Source: Setomelanomma holmii
Lineage: Eukaryota > Ascomycota > Dothideomycetes > Pleosporales > Phaeosphaeriaceae
Length of the DNA stretch: 64,000 bases
Direction of reading: 5' to 3'
Assembly (NCBI GenBank): GCA_010015745.1
Contig: ML978157.1
Location: forward strand, 721,713 to 785,712
Below the pieces are notes generated by a model that searched no databases, was not told where the DNA came from, and worked only from the letters and a program-made list of their open reading frames with translations. The translations under genes were made by a program, and so were the position numbers. This document shows positions 10,538 through 21,318 of the stretch, piece by piece; position 1 is the first letter of the stretch, and each line of letters opens with the position of its first letter.

Positions 10538-11424
10538 ATGGAAGAACAGGTCGAACAACTCGTCAACAAGGTCTGGAGTGCGTTCATGCAGGGTCGCGTC
10601 TGGAAGGACCGTGGCTAAACGTACCTTGCAGATCAGTACAAAGATGCATCAGCATCAAAGCGAATCTTAATTGCAGTCAGTGGCATACCTGGATCTGGTG
10701 CGTGCCGTCAGTCACCATATGCGACTTGCTAAGCTTACCACGAGTAGGCAAAACAACGCTTGCAGCAATAGTGTCAAAGCGGCTCAACATTAAACATGCT
10801 CAAGAATCACCTGGAACCTCTAATAGCAACCCACTTGCTGCATTCATTCCCATGGACGGATACCATCTGTCACGAGCTCAATTGGACGCCATGCCGGATC
10901 CTGTACATGCACATGCGCGAAGAGGCGCGGCATTCACGTTCGATGGTGACTCGTTCTTCAAGCTGGTGAAAAAGTTGAGAGAACCTGTCTGCCCGGAAAC
11001 ACAGACTCTGTATGCACCAAGTTTCGACCATGCAATCAAGGATCCAGTAGACGACGATATCTCGATCGCGCCGTCTGTACGTATTGTTATCTTCGAAGGC
11101 AACTACTGCTCGCTCGATAAAGAGCCATGGAAAGATGCAGCTGAGATGATGGATGAGCGATGGTTTGTCGATGTGGACTTCGAAGTTGCTCGCAAACGAT
11201 TGATCTACAGGCACATCAAGGCTGGCATTGCAGCGAATGAAGAAGAAGCGGGCAAGAGAGCTGACGAAAATGATCTCGTAAACGGCCAAGAGATCAACGA
11301 CCATCGACTGGACGTGCATGAGCTCGTGAAGAGTCAAGAGGATCCGACTTGGGCGCCAGAAGAGCAAGGCGTTGGAGATGGGATAGACTCGGGCACACAC
11401 AAAGATATGGCAGAGTACGTGTGA
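10538..11424 (+). CDS. YFH7-like P-loop kinase (uridine kinase/PRK superfamily)
   Basis: Putative small-molecule kinase related to yeast Yfh7; the physiological substrate of this subgroup is not established. Exons 10538..10577, 10632..10697 and 10748..11424 splice in frame to 260 aa. The introns are 54 and 50 nt with GTGCGT donors. The second intron falls inside the Walker A loop, and splicing restores SGIPGSGKTTLAA. Downstream come IPMDGYHLSRAQLDAMPDP and ARRGAAFTFD, typical of this group, then a Walker-B-like strand IVIFEGNYCSLD and an Arg-rich lid (VARKRLIYRHIKAG). No signal or membrane segment, so cytosolic. Length is shorter than yeast Yfh7 (about 350 aa) but normal for Pezizomycotina homologs as I know them. 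Confidence 0.82.
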
Positions 11425-11581
11425 TGATGCCCTTGGCCCTCGTGTGGGTATCATATGTATATACTGCTGCGAGCTGAGCGATTTCACACTGAGCACCCTT
11501 CACTGCATCGATCACAGACCCTGGCTTGACCTCAAGCTAATATTCCGTTCATACATGCATTGAGATCTGCATTATATAGTC

Positions 11582-13282
11582 TCATTCTACCAGCTCCTGA
11601 AAAGCGGATTGGAAATTCCCTGGGAAACTTTCCCGTCCCGCCGCTGCTTCGTTGACAAAACAGGCCATGCTGTCTAGAAGGCACACAAATCTCCCAATAC
11701 CATCTCCAGTGATCTCGACCGCGTTCTTCTCGAACTCCAGGATATCCGTCCACATTTTGCCAGCGTGTTGTCTGCCCACATCCATGCAAAGAAGAGGCGG
11801 ATCATCGTTTGGACCTGACTCAGGAGTCCACGACAAGATGATCGCCCAGCCATCAGGATGGTCCACGTCCCCTTGCCGTACCCAACCAATGCAGTCGCTC
11901 TGCTAGTAGTAGTCAAGCTGAGGACCTTGTGCATACAATTGCCGCGCAAGCATAAGATCAGCAAGTTTGCCGGAACATGTAGGCGGTTTTGGACACGGAC
12001 CCGCGATACCGTACAAGTCGCCGAAGAATACGCACAGAGTTCCATCGCGCCGATGCAGGAGGAGCGAGTATGCATGTGGCATAAAATCCTCGCAGATCGG
12101 TGTATCCATATCCTGACCCTTTTGTGTGTCATGTATCCGTATAAACGTCTACCCATGCTCGTCAGCAATATGCACATCCCCACGATCACGACTCGACTTA
12201 CCACCGCACTCTCCGGCCTCCTCTGCACAAGCGTATCCTCAAACACCCTCCTCAAATCCCGATCCTCGCCCCAACTCAGCCTCGCAAGCCGATACATCAG
12301 CGGCACATCATACAGCTTGAACCCTGGACTCATATTCCCCAACCACTCCGTCAAAACATTGGCATCCCCATTCCAGAACTCACCGACACATAATAACTCC
12401 CTGCCATTCGCCTTGCGCAACTCCGCACACCACCGATCCGCAAAACTCTAGCTATAATGCTGCACCGCATCGAGGCTACACCCAGCTGTTGCGTAATCCA
12501 CTTACCCCAGCTCAGCGTTTCGGCGACGACTTCCGGATTCGTGTAGTCGATGTTTTCGAGCATGAGGTAATCCGCATTTCCCTAAAGCTTGGACACATCT
12601 TGCGCCCAATTCTTGCCGTCCTCGATGAACCGGTAAATAGCGCGTTTCTGCGTTCGTTAGTCCCAGTCTGTACCGTTGAAGTGCGCTTTGTTGTATGTGA
12701 AGGGCGAGTAGACGCCACAGCGGCCGGGGAAGGTGAACGACACCCAGGCGGAGATTGTGAAGGGTGCGGATATGTCTTTTGTCCGGTCTGCAAGTCTGTC
12801 AGCTGAAGTGTAGCATCTGGTGAGGGAGGCGCAAAGGGACCTCTTGGATCTACTCAGACCACTTCGACGTCTTCTGTTGCGTCGGCGAAGGCGCGGTGGT
12901 TGAGGATTGCGTCCCAGATTAGTCCTACGCCTTGCTCTCTGCACGCAGTTACCAGACTCATCAAATCAGTTTTCGTACCCCATTTGGTCGGTATTGTGCC
13001 TTTCTGGTCGAATTCGCATAGGTCGTATGCGTCGTAAATGTCGTAGCCGTTGCTTTGTGTATCTCGAGCTTTGGAACCTGGAGGGAGCCACAGATGGGTA
13101 ATGCCAACTGCTGCAAGGGATGGGAGTGCTTTCTCAAGACGTTGCCAGTGCTTGTGGTCTGCTGCAGAGTGCCATTCGAAAGCTTGGAAGATGATTGGGT
13201 TCTTTGATGATGCAGGCTTTTTAGATTGTTCTTCAGGCTGCGGGCTTTTGGGAGGGGTGGGAAGGTATGTTGAGGGGTACAT
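11582..13282 (-). pseudogene. GH13 alpha-amylase pseudogene
   Basis: A near full-length intracellular-type alpha-amylase skeleton. In order: NPIIFQAFEWHSAADHKHW, GITHLWLPPGSKA, GLIWDAILNHRA, ISAWVSFTFPGRCGVYSPF, YLMLENIDYTNPEVV, LLCVGEFWNGD, KLYDVPLMYRLA, HDTQKGQ, LCVFFGDLYGI and DCIGWVRQGD. Stops at 12854 (TGA), 12657 (TAA), 12582 (TAG), 12448 (TAG) and 11903 (TAG) lie in otherwise continuous homologous frame. There is also a frameshift or small deletion before SLDAV (near 12470), where the GFRLDAV nucleophile motif should be. Two GT-AG introns (about 12790..12842 and 12143..12207) remain recognisable. The NHD motif reads IHD. No signal peptide, as in cytoplasmic fungal GH13 enzymes. Not functional as it stands. 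Confidence 0.85.
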
Positions 13283-14185
13283 GGTGAGAGTGATTTACGG
13301 TAGCGCAGTAGAATCTTTTCATTTCATCTCATAAACACTGCGTGCGGTATATATAGATTCCACACGCTCAAGAGCCTTGGTACATCCATGTCCGACTCTC
13401 CGCGTAGTGCTATGCCACGTCGTTGCAATCTCGGCCTTACGTTAGTCCCTTCGTGTTTCTTTCTTCTCGCCTTGCGCCCTGTCGAGCGTGCACACTCAAG
13501 GCTCTTTCTCGCTTTTGCATTCTCAACGCAGTGATGTCGTGGGGATAGGACCGTATCGCACCGTATATGGTGGAGCTAACCCCGTGCGATCACAAGCCAG
13601 CGCGTTTCACCCTGCCTCGACCATACCAAGGCTTATTCCGGACATCGGTCGGTCGATCATCCGCGAGAGCCGCTAGTCAGTCCGGAACCTCGGATCTGAT
13701 GACGTTCGATTGCCGGTGGCGAAGACGCAGGGTCTCCCACTTTCTGTCTCCTATATTGACCGCACTTTGACCAGGCAACTATACCTTTGGCGTCTGCAGC
13801 TTCCAGCCTCTCGCGTTGAGGCCCGATCGACGCACCATATGCCGAAATCGTGGAGGTACCGGCCCTGCTGACTTCAAAGATGTTACTATCACGTCGCAGC
13901 TACTGGAGCCACAAGGCGGGTCTTTCGATGAGCTACCATACACCACTAGAAGAACCTTCAGACAATGTCCCTTCGCTGCAGTATTGTCTATAATCCTTTG
14001 CAAGAGGAGGATGAATCGATTCTGCCAGTGGGGATCCTGTTGATACGCCCTGTGCAAGCTCTGGGTCTCGATCACGACAAATGCTCTCGGGACTTTTGTG
14101 AATAGTAGAGATAGAAGATCGGCCCATTCACCATCCTTATGCGTGCCATGAAGCTTCTCTGAGTTCAGCTGTTCAGCGAATTGTG
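13283..14185. other. Intergenic, possibly the decayed 5' part of the GATA-finger gene
   Basis: No clear gene. From about 14046 a frame with some coding character (VEIEDRPIHHPYACHEASL) runs into the GATA finger but is broken by TGA at 14099 and at 14186. It may be the 5' half of that gene. Confidence 0.4.
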
Positions 14186-14930
14186 TGAAAAGATCGGTGG
14201 AGTGTCATAAGAGCTGGTGGATGTCATAACTGCAACATAGCGGAGACTCCCAAATCGCGAAGAGGACCAGATGGTGCTAGAACCTTGTGCAATGATTGTG
14301 GTCTGTGTGAGTCATCTTTGCTTTCACGACTAATCGACGACTGACCTCTCGATAGATTATGCTATGTTGACACACAAAATGGGGGCCCGGTCTTTTACTT
14401 TGACCGCACTTACACCGAAGCCTCTAGACTTTGTCACATACAATGAAACGTTATCATCAGGCAGGAGTGCGCGATTGCGCTCGCCTCTTTTTCAGCCTGC
14501 AACACCACCCAGCGGGCCCATTGCCCCGGGTATTCCAAGAGCCCGCGCGGAAACTCCGCCGCCTTGGCCTCCTCCACGTCATATTGAAGACCTGAGGGCC
14601 GGTCAGGACCCCGGCTGGCAATGGGGTAACTCCAAATCTCAGTCAGACAGTGGCTTTGGCGGAAACCGGCTCGCTGCTATTAGACCTGGACCGAGACTGT
14701 ATGGGGTCTCTGCCCGCGGTCACCTGCGGATGCGACAGCCAAGCAATATCAAACAACACTACACGAAATTAAAGCAGAAAGTTCACATGGACTACACGAT
14801 TTCTGAAGACAACACCAGACCTTGTCATGTGCTTCTCAAGGCGCAGTACAAAGCCTTGACGTGTAGCGGTGGCGATCGATCACCAAGGTCAACGGATTCT
14901 CTCAAGCAGAGATCACATCTTCTGACATGA
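14186..14930 (+). pseudogene. GATA-type zinc-finger protein, degenerate fragment
   Basis: CHNCNIAETPKSRRGPDG followed by ARTLCNDCGL at 14222..14306 is a C-X2-C-X18-C-X2-C GATA-type finger. A canonical intron (14307..14355, GTGAGT..GATAG) restores GL-YYAMLTHKM, the usual continuation. Exon 14356..14930 then gives a Pro-rich region (ETPPPWPPPRHIEDL, DPGWQWGNS, AAIRPGPRLYG) like the tails of Pezizomycotina GATA proteins I remember. The Trp normally found in TPxWRRGPDG is Ser. A TGA at 14186 stands 11 codons upstream of the finger, and no start codon precedes it in frame. It may be a remnant, or a gene whose 5' exons I failed to resolve. GATA factors act as nuclear transcription regulators. Confidence 0.5.
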
Positions 14931-15661
14931 GTAGATGTGAGCTCGAGACTAGAACTATGGGTTTGGTAGCTGTCCAAAACCAGATCTCCCATGTGCAAGG
15001 AACCGGTTTCTTCCTTATCGGGGTCAGTATTGCGCGCTGCAGTCATTGTAGAAGATTCTGCAGCGTAGATTCTTCGTACCACATCGATGAAATTCACATG
15101 TATACCGGTTTTTTTCGGTGGTGACGATAGGGTTGGCGTCGTGCGCGGCATTTAAGGTCTGCAAATTCTAGTGGAGAAAGTGGAGAAGTTTTACATACCA
15201 GTATTGACGGACTTGTTTGTCGCTGCCGTTTAGGTCGAGAGATGTTTTCAATACGGCTCAACCGCGAGCGAGGCTGTCCAGCGAGTTGAATTGTACTGCT
15301 GCAGCACAGTACAGCGCGCGAGACAGCGCTTCATTGTGACCAAATTCTCGACTCGCCAAGTAAAGCACGCGCCGAGGCTCGAGGCAACGCCACTTGAAAT
15401 TAGCTGATCATCCCCCCCGGTCTACACAAAGCGGAGGACCGGTGATGGAATGTAGCCGCCTAACGAGGTTGACTTCGATGGCACGGGGCTAAGATGGGGG
15501 CTGAACTGCAGGCAATCCAAGCCACGTACCACGTCGTTGCCCCACTATAAGGTTCGCTCGAAGTTGGATGGTACAGGCTAGCCTTATATCTCAGAGGGTC
15601 TACTATTACTTTCCTTAATCGTCAGCACAATTGGAAAAGAGCTGTGTTATTCGCTTAGACC
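14931..15661. other. Intergenic, no gene recognised
   Basis: Only short frames on both strands; no known domain, repeat or RNA gene is recognised. It should contain the promoter of the disrupted AAA+ gene. Confidence 0.45.
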
Positions 15662-16643
15662 ATGCAATCAGGAAGAAAGAGCAAGGCATGCAGAAAACGA
15701 TACAAACGACGCCGGTGCAAACGACGACCCGTCACGTACGGCCAAAGGCTCTCCGAAACGATTGAATGCAGACGCGACTTTTCGCTCAAACGCTTCTCTG
15801 TATCTGACCATTCATCGCGTCGAATGCAGTCGCCATGCGAAATATCACGAACACCATGAACCCTGCGCAGACTACCTCGATTTACCTCGTTTACCCAAAG
15901 GCGTCAATCGCAAGACCGCTCTCCACGGCCGACAGCGTATCATCGACTTGGACACTTATCTCGAAGACTGCGATCATTTCCAATTTGTGGTCTTAATGAC
16001 TTACGATTGTATCGCGCACAACGATCTCATTCGGAAGGATTTCCTACGGATGCCAATGCCCAACATGGATCAAAACATTGCTGCCCAGGCGCCACCGTTT
16101 TTCTTCGTTCTTCAGCATGACAGCAAAGCAGCAAAGGCCGAACGGGAGGCAATTAAACTTTATCACAATCTTCGAGAAAATGTATATTGGCTGCAGAAGG
16201 AGAATGTGGATTAACTGGCGGAGGTGACCGTTTCTGAGAGCCTAGAATATCCTTATCTGCAACTTTACTGTCGCAAAGCATTGTTGAGTGATCCAATCTG
16301 TGACCACCTGGATTCTGTACGACGTGGGTACCCGGACGCACTCTACAACTACCTTGATTGCCGTGTTGGCTCCGAATATGCCGAGGCGGAGAATCTTTTT
16401 GCACGAGGATTGGTCAATAGAAAGCACTGGGCCAAGCTCTTTTGTCCGGGTGAAGTACTGGTCACTTTCGAGTCAGGCCAGCCTGTGGCCTATATCTGTG
16501 AGGCCTTCCCGGAGCAGCTCGAAGGTGCGCTGCAAGTACGATGCTGGACTTGGGAATTTGACGGTAAATTCTTCCGGATGACCACTGACCTCTACATACA
16601 CTGGCCATCCGAGACCGAAGTCGCTGCTGTCATCGATCTTCGA

Positions 16644-16664
16644 GCAGACTTGCTATCAGTCAGT
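16644..16664 (+). repeat. Left terminal inverted repeat of the hAT element
   Basis: Begins GCAGACTTGCTATCA and matches the reverse complement of 20032..20052 at 20 of 21 positions. Confidence 0.75.
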
Positions 16665-19600
16665 CCAGTGAGTTGTCAGTCCAAAAACAGCGCAAAACTG
16701 GCAGTCGGAGCGACAACGACTGACTTGATTGACTGCCAAGAGATATTGGAGTCGTGAACTGACAACTGATCTGACTGCCAAGATCTGAGTTTTGGTGTTG
16801 TACTGACTGATAAACTGTCATCTGATATCATAAAAAGCTCTCGTGATTGCTCAGATAGGCCTGTATAGCGACTATTTCCTCTGCTGTGTGTCCTCCTCTT
16901 GGTGTTTTCAATCCAATCTGACGCCAGCCTTTTAAGCACTGCAATGCTGTGATCAACTCTGGTTTCATCCGCAGTTGCCGCGTGCCCAGCATGTCTCCAA
17001 GCTCGCTGAAAGTACGCTCACAATCAGCCGCTGACGCTGGTATTGTGAGCACGTCGATAGCAAACTTTGACAGAGATGGATATTGCCGTGACTGCAGCTG
17101 CCAGTACAGCAGCGGGTTGTGCGACCTGGGGTCGTCCTCCGCAATAGCAGGAACGCGCTTCCACTGCTGATTTTCATCGCCAAGACTCTCCTCCACCTGC
17201 TTGACAGCAGCGTCAAGTTGTAACTTCAAGTAAGCTGATCGCGACTCAGTTGGCGCAGCTACGCGCGGCTTTTTTGACGGCCGTTGCTTGTCGTCGCTCA
17301 AGACGCTGCCTGCTGCTGCTGACTTGGAGTCCTTGTATGTCTTCGACAATGCCAAGAAAGCGCGGTGGTTGTTCGTAAGCCAGCCGTCGCGGTAGTGAGC
17401 GCCGTCGCGGATGGTGTTGTGATCGTTGGGGCGGCCCAGAGCGTGTCAAGATGGTGTTTATAGTGCGGATGGAGGACAGTAGCAGCATAATAGACTGGCG
17501 CGTCATCAAACTTTGCGTAGTATTGTGACAGTTTCTGATGCGCAAGGTTAACGTTAAGCACAAGGTGGTCCTCTGGCGCTGCTGGATTGTTGTAATCAAC
17601 CTCCTTAAGACGATCTTTAAGGGCTTCAAACTCATTAAGAAGCTACTTAAAGGTAACAAGTACCTCCCAGATTGTGCCGTGGCGACCGTGTTTGCCGCAT
17701 CCCTTAAGCAATTTTGTCGCCTCAGCAAAAGGCGCAAGGAGCCTCATATACTCATTGATTGTTGCCCAGTTCCTAGTGTGGAGGCCTCCCTCGCGCAGGA
17801 ACAGTCTGGTGGGCTGTACAAGTTGTTAGCAGTTGCTATTGCAGATTGGTGAGGTACTGACTGGTGGATCACGGGCACCAGGACGCCGCGCGCGTCGAGC
17901 CACCGCCTCTGTGTGGCGATTCTCATCAATCTTATGCTCTACGTAGATGTCAAGAGGACCTTGAAGCTCGACGGCTCGAGCAAAAGCAGCGTAGTAGGAA
18001 TTCCAGCGAGTCTTGACTGGCTTGACGAGCTCCTTGAGCTGGACAGGTTTCTGCAACGCATCTACTTCTACTTGCTGCAGAGTCTGCAAAAGTTGTTGCG
18101 TCTGGGGTATGCAGATAGACGCAATGATATCAAACAACACTTTAATGGGCCCGTATTGACGCCAATCCTTCATGAATTGCTCCTCATCCTGTATCCAGTC
18201 AGCCCGGCCGCAGAACTTGTCCTGTTTCTCCTTTTCCTTCTCCTCCTCCTCCCACCCCACCGCCCTCCAGACATGGCATGGCGGTGCAATAGGTCGCCGC
18301 CATAGACATCCTTAAAGGGAGGCTGGGGTTGGGTGGAGAGAATGATAAGGCTGGCGGGTGAGTTCTATACACTGTTGGAAGGATGAGGTTGCTGGACTTA
18401 CGTCAAGGTTTCCGCCGTCGTTCTCGTAAGCGTCGCGGTCTTTGCCCCATATAATTACTTGAGCGCTGAGGTTGAGGATATGACAGCAGCAGCGTAGACG
18501 CCGCTCTGCAGTCTCAAAGCCGTACAGATCAGCGAGACTGTTGACAGCAGTGTCGTTGTTGTAAGCGTTATCCAGTACAAAGTAGCCCACTGAGTCCTTG
18601 TCAACCCCAAAGTTTGTCAGCGTTGCTGCCACAACTCCCGCAATATTGACGCCACTGTGCTGCCAATGGAGCTCTGGCAAACCCAGAACAAAGTCCTTTA
18701 CTTTGCTGTTGACGTCCATCATGTGTACGCAGATACCGGTGAGGCCAAGCTTGCCGCCAGTTGACGTCCAGTTGTCAAATGAGATGTGGATGAGGCTCTG
18801 CGCGTCGCGGTTACGACAGGTATGAAGGAGTGGTATTCAGCAACGATTGCGTCGCGCAGGGACTGGTGGTTGCGCCAAAGTACTGCTTCAGCCAGCGGGT
18901 TTGCTGCCTTGATCAGACGCCGAAAGGAGGGTGTTTCAATAACGCGCAGACTCTGGTTGTCACTGGCCACCCAATCTATGACCGCGTCTTGGAACTTGCA
19001 GATCCCAAACGACGCCACGATCCCATTTACGACGCCTTGAGACACCTCTATATTGTTCTACCGCACGTGGGCGACGAGCGAGCCTTGATTTGGATCAACA
19101 GGAGCAGTTACTGGCCCAGAAGCGCTCACGTTGTGACCTTTGACCTGCTTGGCCAAGTGGGCAGCGGCGCCTGACGTAGATCTAGATGAGTATTCTCCTC
19201 CTGGGTTCTTGTTAACGTGACAATAGCGGCAAAGCCAGTAATTGCTCTTCTTGTTGCAGTGGTATACAGGCTGTCAGATGTGAGAGGACAGAGCAGACGA
19301 GAAGGAAGCAGAAGGTTGTTGTATTGAGAGAGCTACAGAGAGCGATTATATACACAACCACGATGAGTAAGCAAGTGACAAAGAGTAACGTGAGAGAGGC
19401 AGTTCACATGTACCTTGTGAACTGAGGTACCAGGCTGACACAGGCCAACCGTACAGGTATATCCAACTTGGAGGACCTTTGGCGTGGTCCTTGCCGCGCC
19501 TTTCAAGGTGTGGGACTCGCGCCCAACTCAAGCCGTCAAAGACGCTATTGACGGTATCACCAACTACAGTAGGGACATCGCACTCGTCAGGATCAGGATC

Positions 19601-20031
19601 AGAGTCAGTAGAAGGAGCAGCAGGCGCAACAGACGCGTTCAGAGGAGCCTGGCCGCGATTGTCGTGTTGAACAAGGCGGGAGAGTTGTGAGGATGGCTGT
19701 ACAGGCATCTCAACACCAAGAAAAAAGATATAGGACGCGTGTTGACGATGCAACAGATAGCAGGAATTAGCAGTAACAGGCTCAAAGCTCAGACAATCAG
19801 GTGGTAGATCGCCCAAAACACGAAGATTTCTGCGCTAGTCGCTTGTTTCAGCCTCATCAACAACCTCACAAACCACCAAAACACAAAAATCAGAAGATAT
19901 ATTAGTCGGTATCAGTCAATCCAGTCGAAATGAACAAGTCAAACTGATCTGACTAACGGAGTGAGGAGGTCCGAACTGATACTGGCCTGACTGAGCCTTG
20001 GCAGTCAGTCCAGTCAGTTTTCTCAGTTCAA

Positions 20032-20052
20032 ACTGATTGATAGCAAGTCTGC
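20032..20052 (-). repeat. Right terminal inverted repeat of the hAT element
   Basis: Inverse partner of 16644..16664 with a single G/A difference. Flanking 8-mers (ATCTTCGA on the left, ACACGACA on the right) do not match. Confidence 0.75.
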
Positions 20053-21318
20053 ACACGACATGGTGTGGAGGCTCAAATTGTGCGTTAGCTTCCTCTATCA
20101 TAAATAAGCACTAATGTAGACAGACCAACACTCGATATATGGTGGACACCATGACGTACAAATTGATGCACGGTACAGATGAAGAAGATGAGCCACCTGC
20201 TGATCGTACAGAGCTTGATCAGGCTGCGATGAGCGCTGCCGAGCCGCCAGATGAATCATTTACACTTCTTCTGCCAGCCAGAGTCCGCGGTTATGGCTTT
20301 GACAACAAGAAATGGAGTACGTGTATCCGCCGTGTGTGATCGGCTTTGACTAACGTAGAGACAGACTGGCTACTCGTAAAACATACTCGTGACATTCCAT
20401 GGGAGAAGTCGACTTTTGACGATCGACTGGTGATCCCTGAGGAAAAGAAAGAGTTGATCAAAGCCTTGATTACCAACCACAATGGAAAGACCGCAACCAA
20501 CATGGACTTCATGGAGGGGAAGGGTGAAGGTCTCAATATCCTCCTCCACGGTGGTCCCGGTACAGGCAAAACCCTTACGGCTGAGAGTGTTGCCGAATTT
20601 GCTGAAGGACCACTGTATCGTGTGACATGCGGCGACATAGGTACTGATGCTGAAGGTGTTGAAAAATATCTTGATTCTGTCTTGTTCATCGGCAGTACTT
20701 GGGGCTGCGTTGTTTTGCTCGACGAAGCCGATGTTTTTCTGGAGAAGCGAGAGAAGACAGACATGCAACGGAATGCCTTAGTTTCCGTGTTTTTGCGAGT
20801 GCTTGAGTATTACAACGGTATTCTTATACTGACAACAAACCGCATCGGTACCTTTGACGAAGCCTTCAAGTCTCGCGTTCAACTCGCGTTACACTACCCG
20901 CCCCTGAGTGAGAAAGGCCGCTACGAAGTCTGGGACAACCTCATGGACTCGCTCTCTGAAGCGGGTGAGGATGCCGACTTCGAAGGCATCAAAAAGAAGT
21001 TGCAAATGTTGGCCAAGGAGACGGTCAATGGTCGCCAGATTTGAAATGCGATCAACACCGCTCGACAATTGGCACGTTATCATAAGAAGTCGCTGCAATA
21101 CAAACACATCGATCAGGCACTAGGAGTCGCGGTCGATTTCGAGAAGTACGTTGTAGATATGCATGGCCATACTGATGAAGAATATGCGAGGGATGTAGGG
21201 GACAGATGATAGATCATGAGAGCTAAGAAGCACAGTTATTTCCTTACGTTCGACACCGAAGATAGAGCTATATGAGGTTGTTGAACACTTTGCGCGGAAT
21301 GCAACCCAGTAGTAAAGC

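Larger units (their letters stand above)
16644..20052 (-). mobile_element. Degenerate hAT-family DNA transposon
   Basis: About 3.4 kb bounded by 21-bp inverted repeats. Transposase pieces read on the minus strand from about 19270 to 16830. A Cys/His BED-like finger (WLCRYCHVNKNPGG..KGH) comes first, then LIHISFDNWTSTGGKLGLTG, GYFVLDNAYNNDTAVN and CCCHILNLSAQ from the hAT catalytic core. Next come KPVKTRWNSYYAAF and YYAATVLHPHYKHHLD, and finally the C-terminal dimerisation region ASAADCERTFSELGDM. Frameshifts near 18830 and 17400 and stops at 19058 and 17643 make it non-autonomous now. It sits opposite to, and inside, the AAA+ ATPase gene. The CAGTC/GACTG words dense at both ends resemble hAT subterminal repeats. 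No 8-bp target duplication is visible. Confidence 0.85.
15662..21209 (+). pseudogene. AAA+ ATPase (DUF7025-type N-domain) disrupted by a hAT element and stops
   Basis: Left part 15762..16643: SLYLTIHRVECSRHAKY, CADYLDLPRLPKGVN, RIIDLDTYLEDCDHFQF, PPFFFVLQ, YNYLDCRVGSEYAEAENLF and CWTWEFDGKFFRM, the N-terminal region of the large fungal AAA+ family. It has TAA at 16212 in frame. Right part 20053..21209: MVDTMTYKLMHG, then an intron 20318..20359, TLTAESVAEF preceded by Walker A GGPGTGKT, Walker B VVLLDEADVFLE, sensor ILTTNRIGTFDEAF, and NGRQI-stop-NAINTARQLARYH. The last stop is TGA at 21042, where homologs have Arg. The 3.4-kb transposon lies between the halves and some codons at the junction cannot be aligned. 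The 5' start is unclear (candidate ATG 15662 is in another frame). Role in the cell unknown; inactive as it stands. Confidence 0.75.

Noticed and set aside
20291..20764. 157-codon antisense frame over the AAA+ ATPase motor
   Set aside because: Shadow of the Walker A/B coding region on the other strand.
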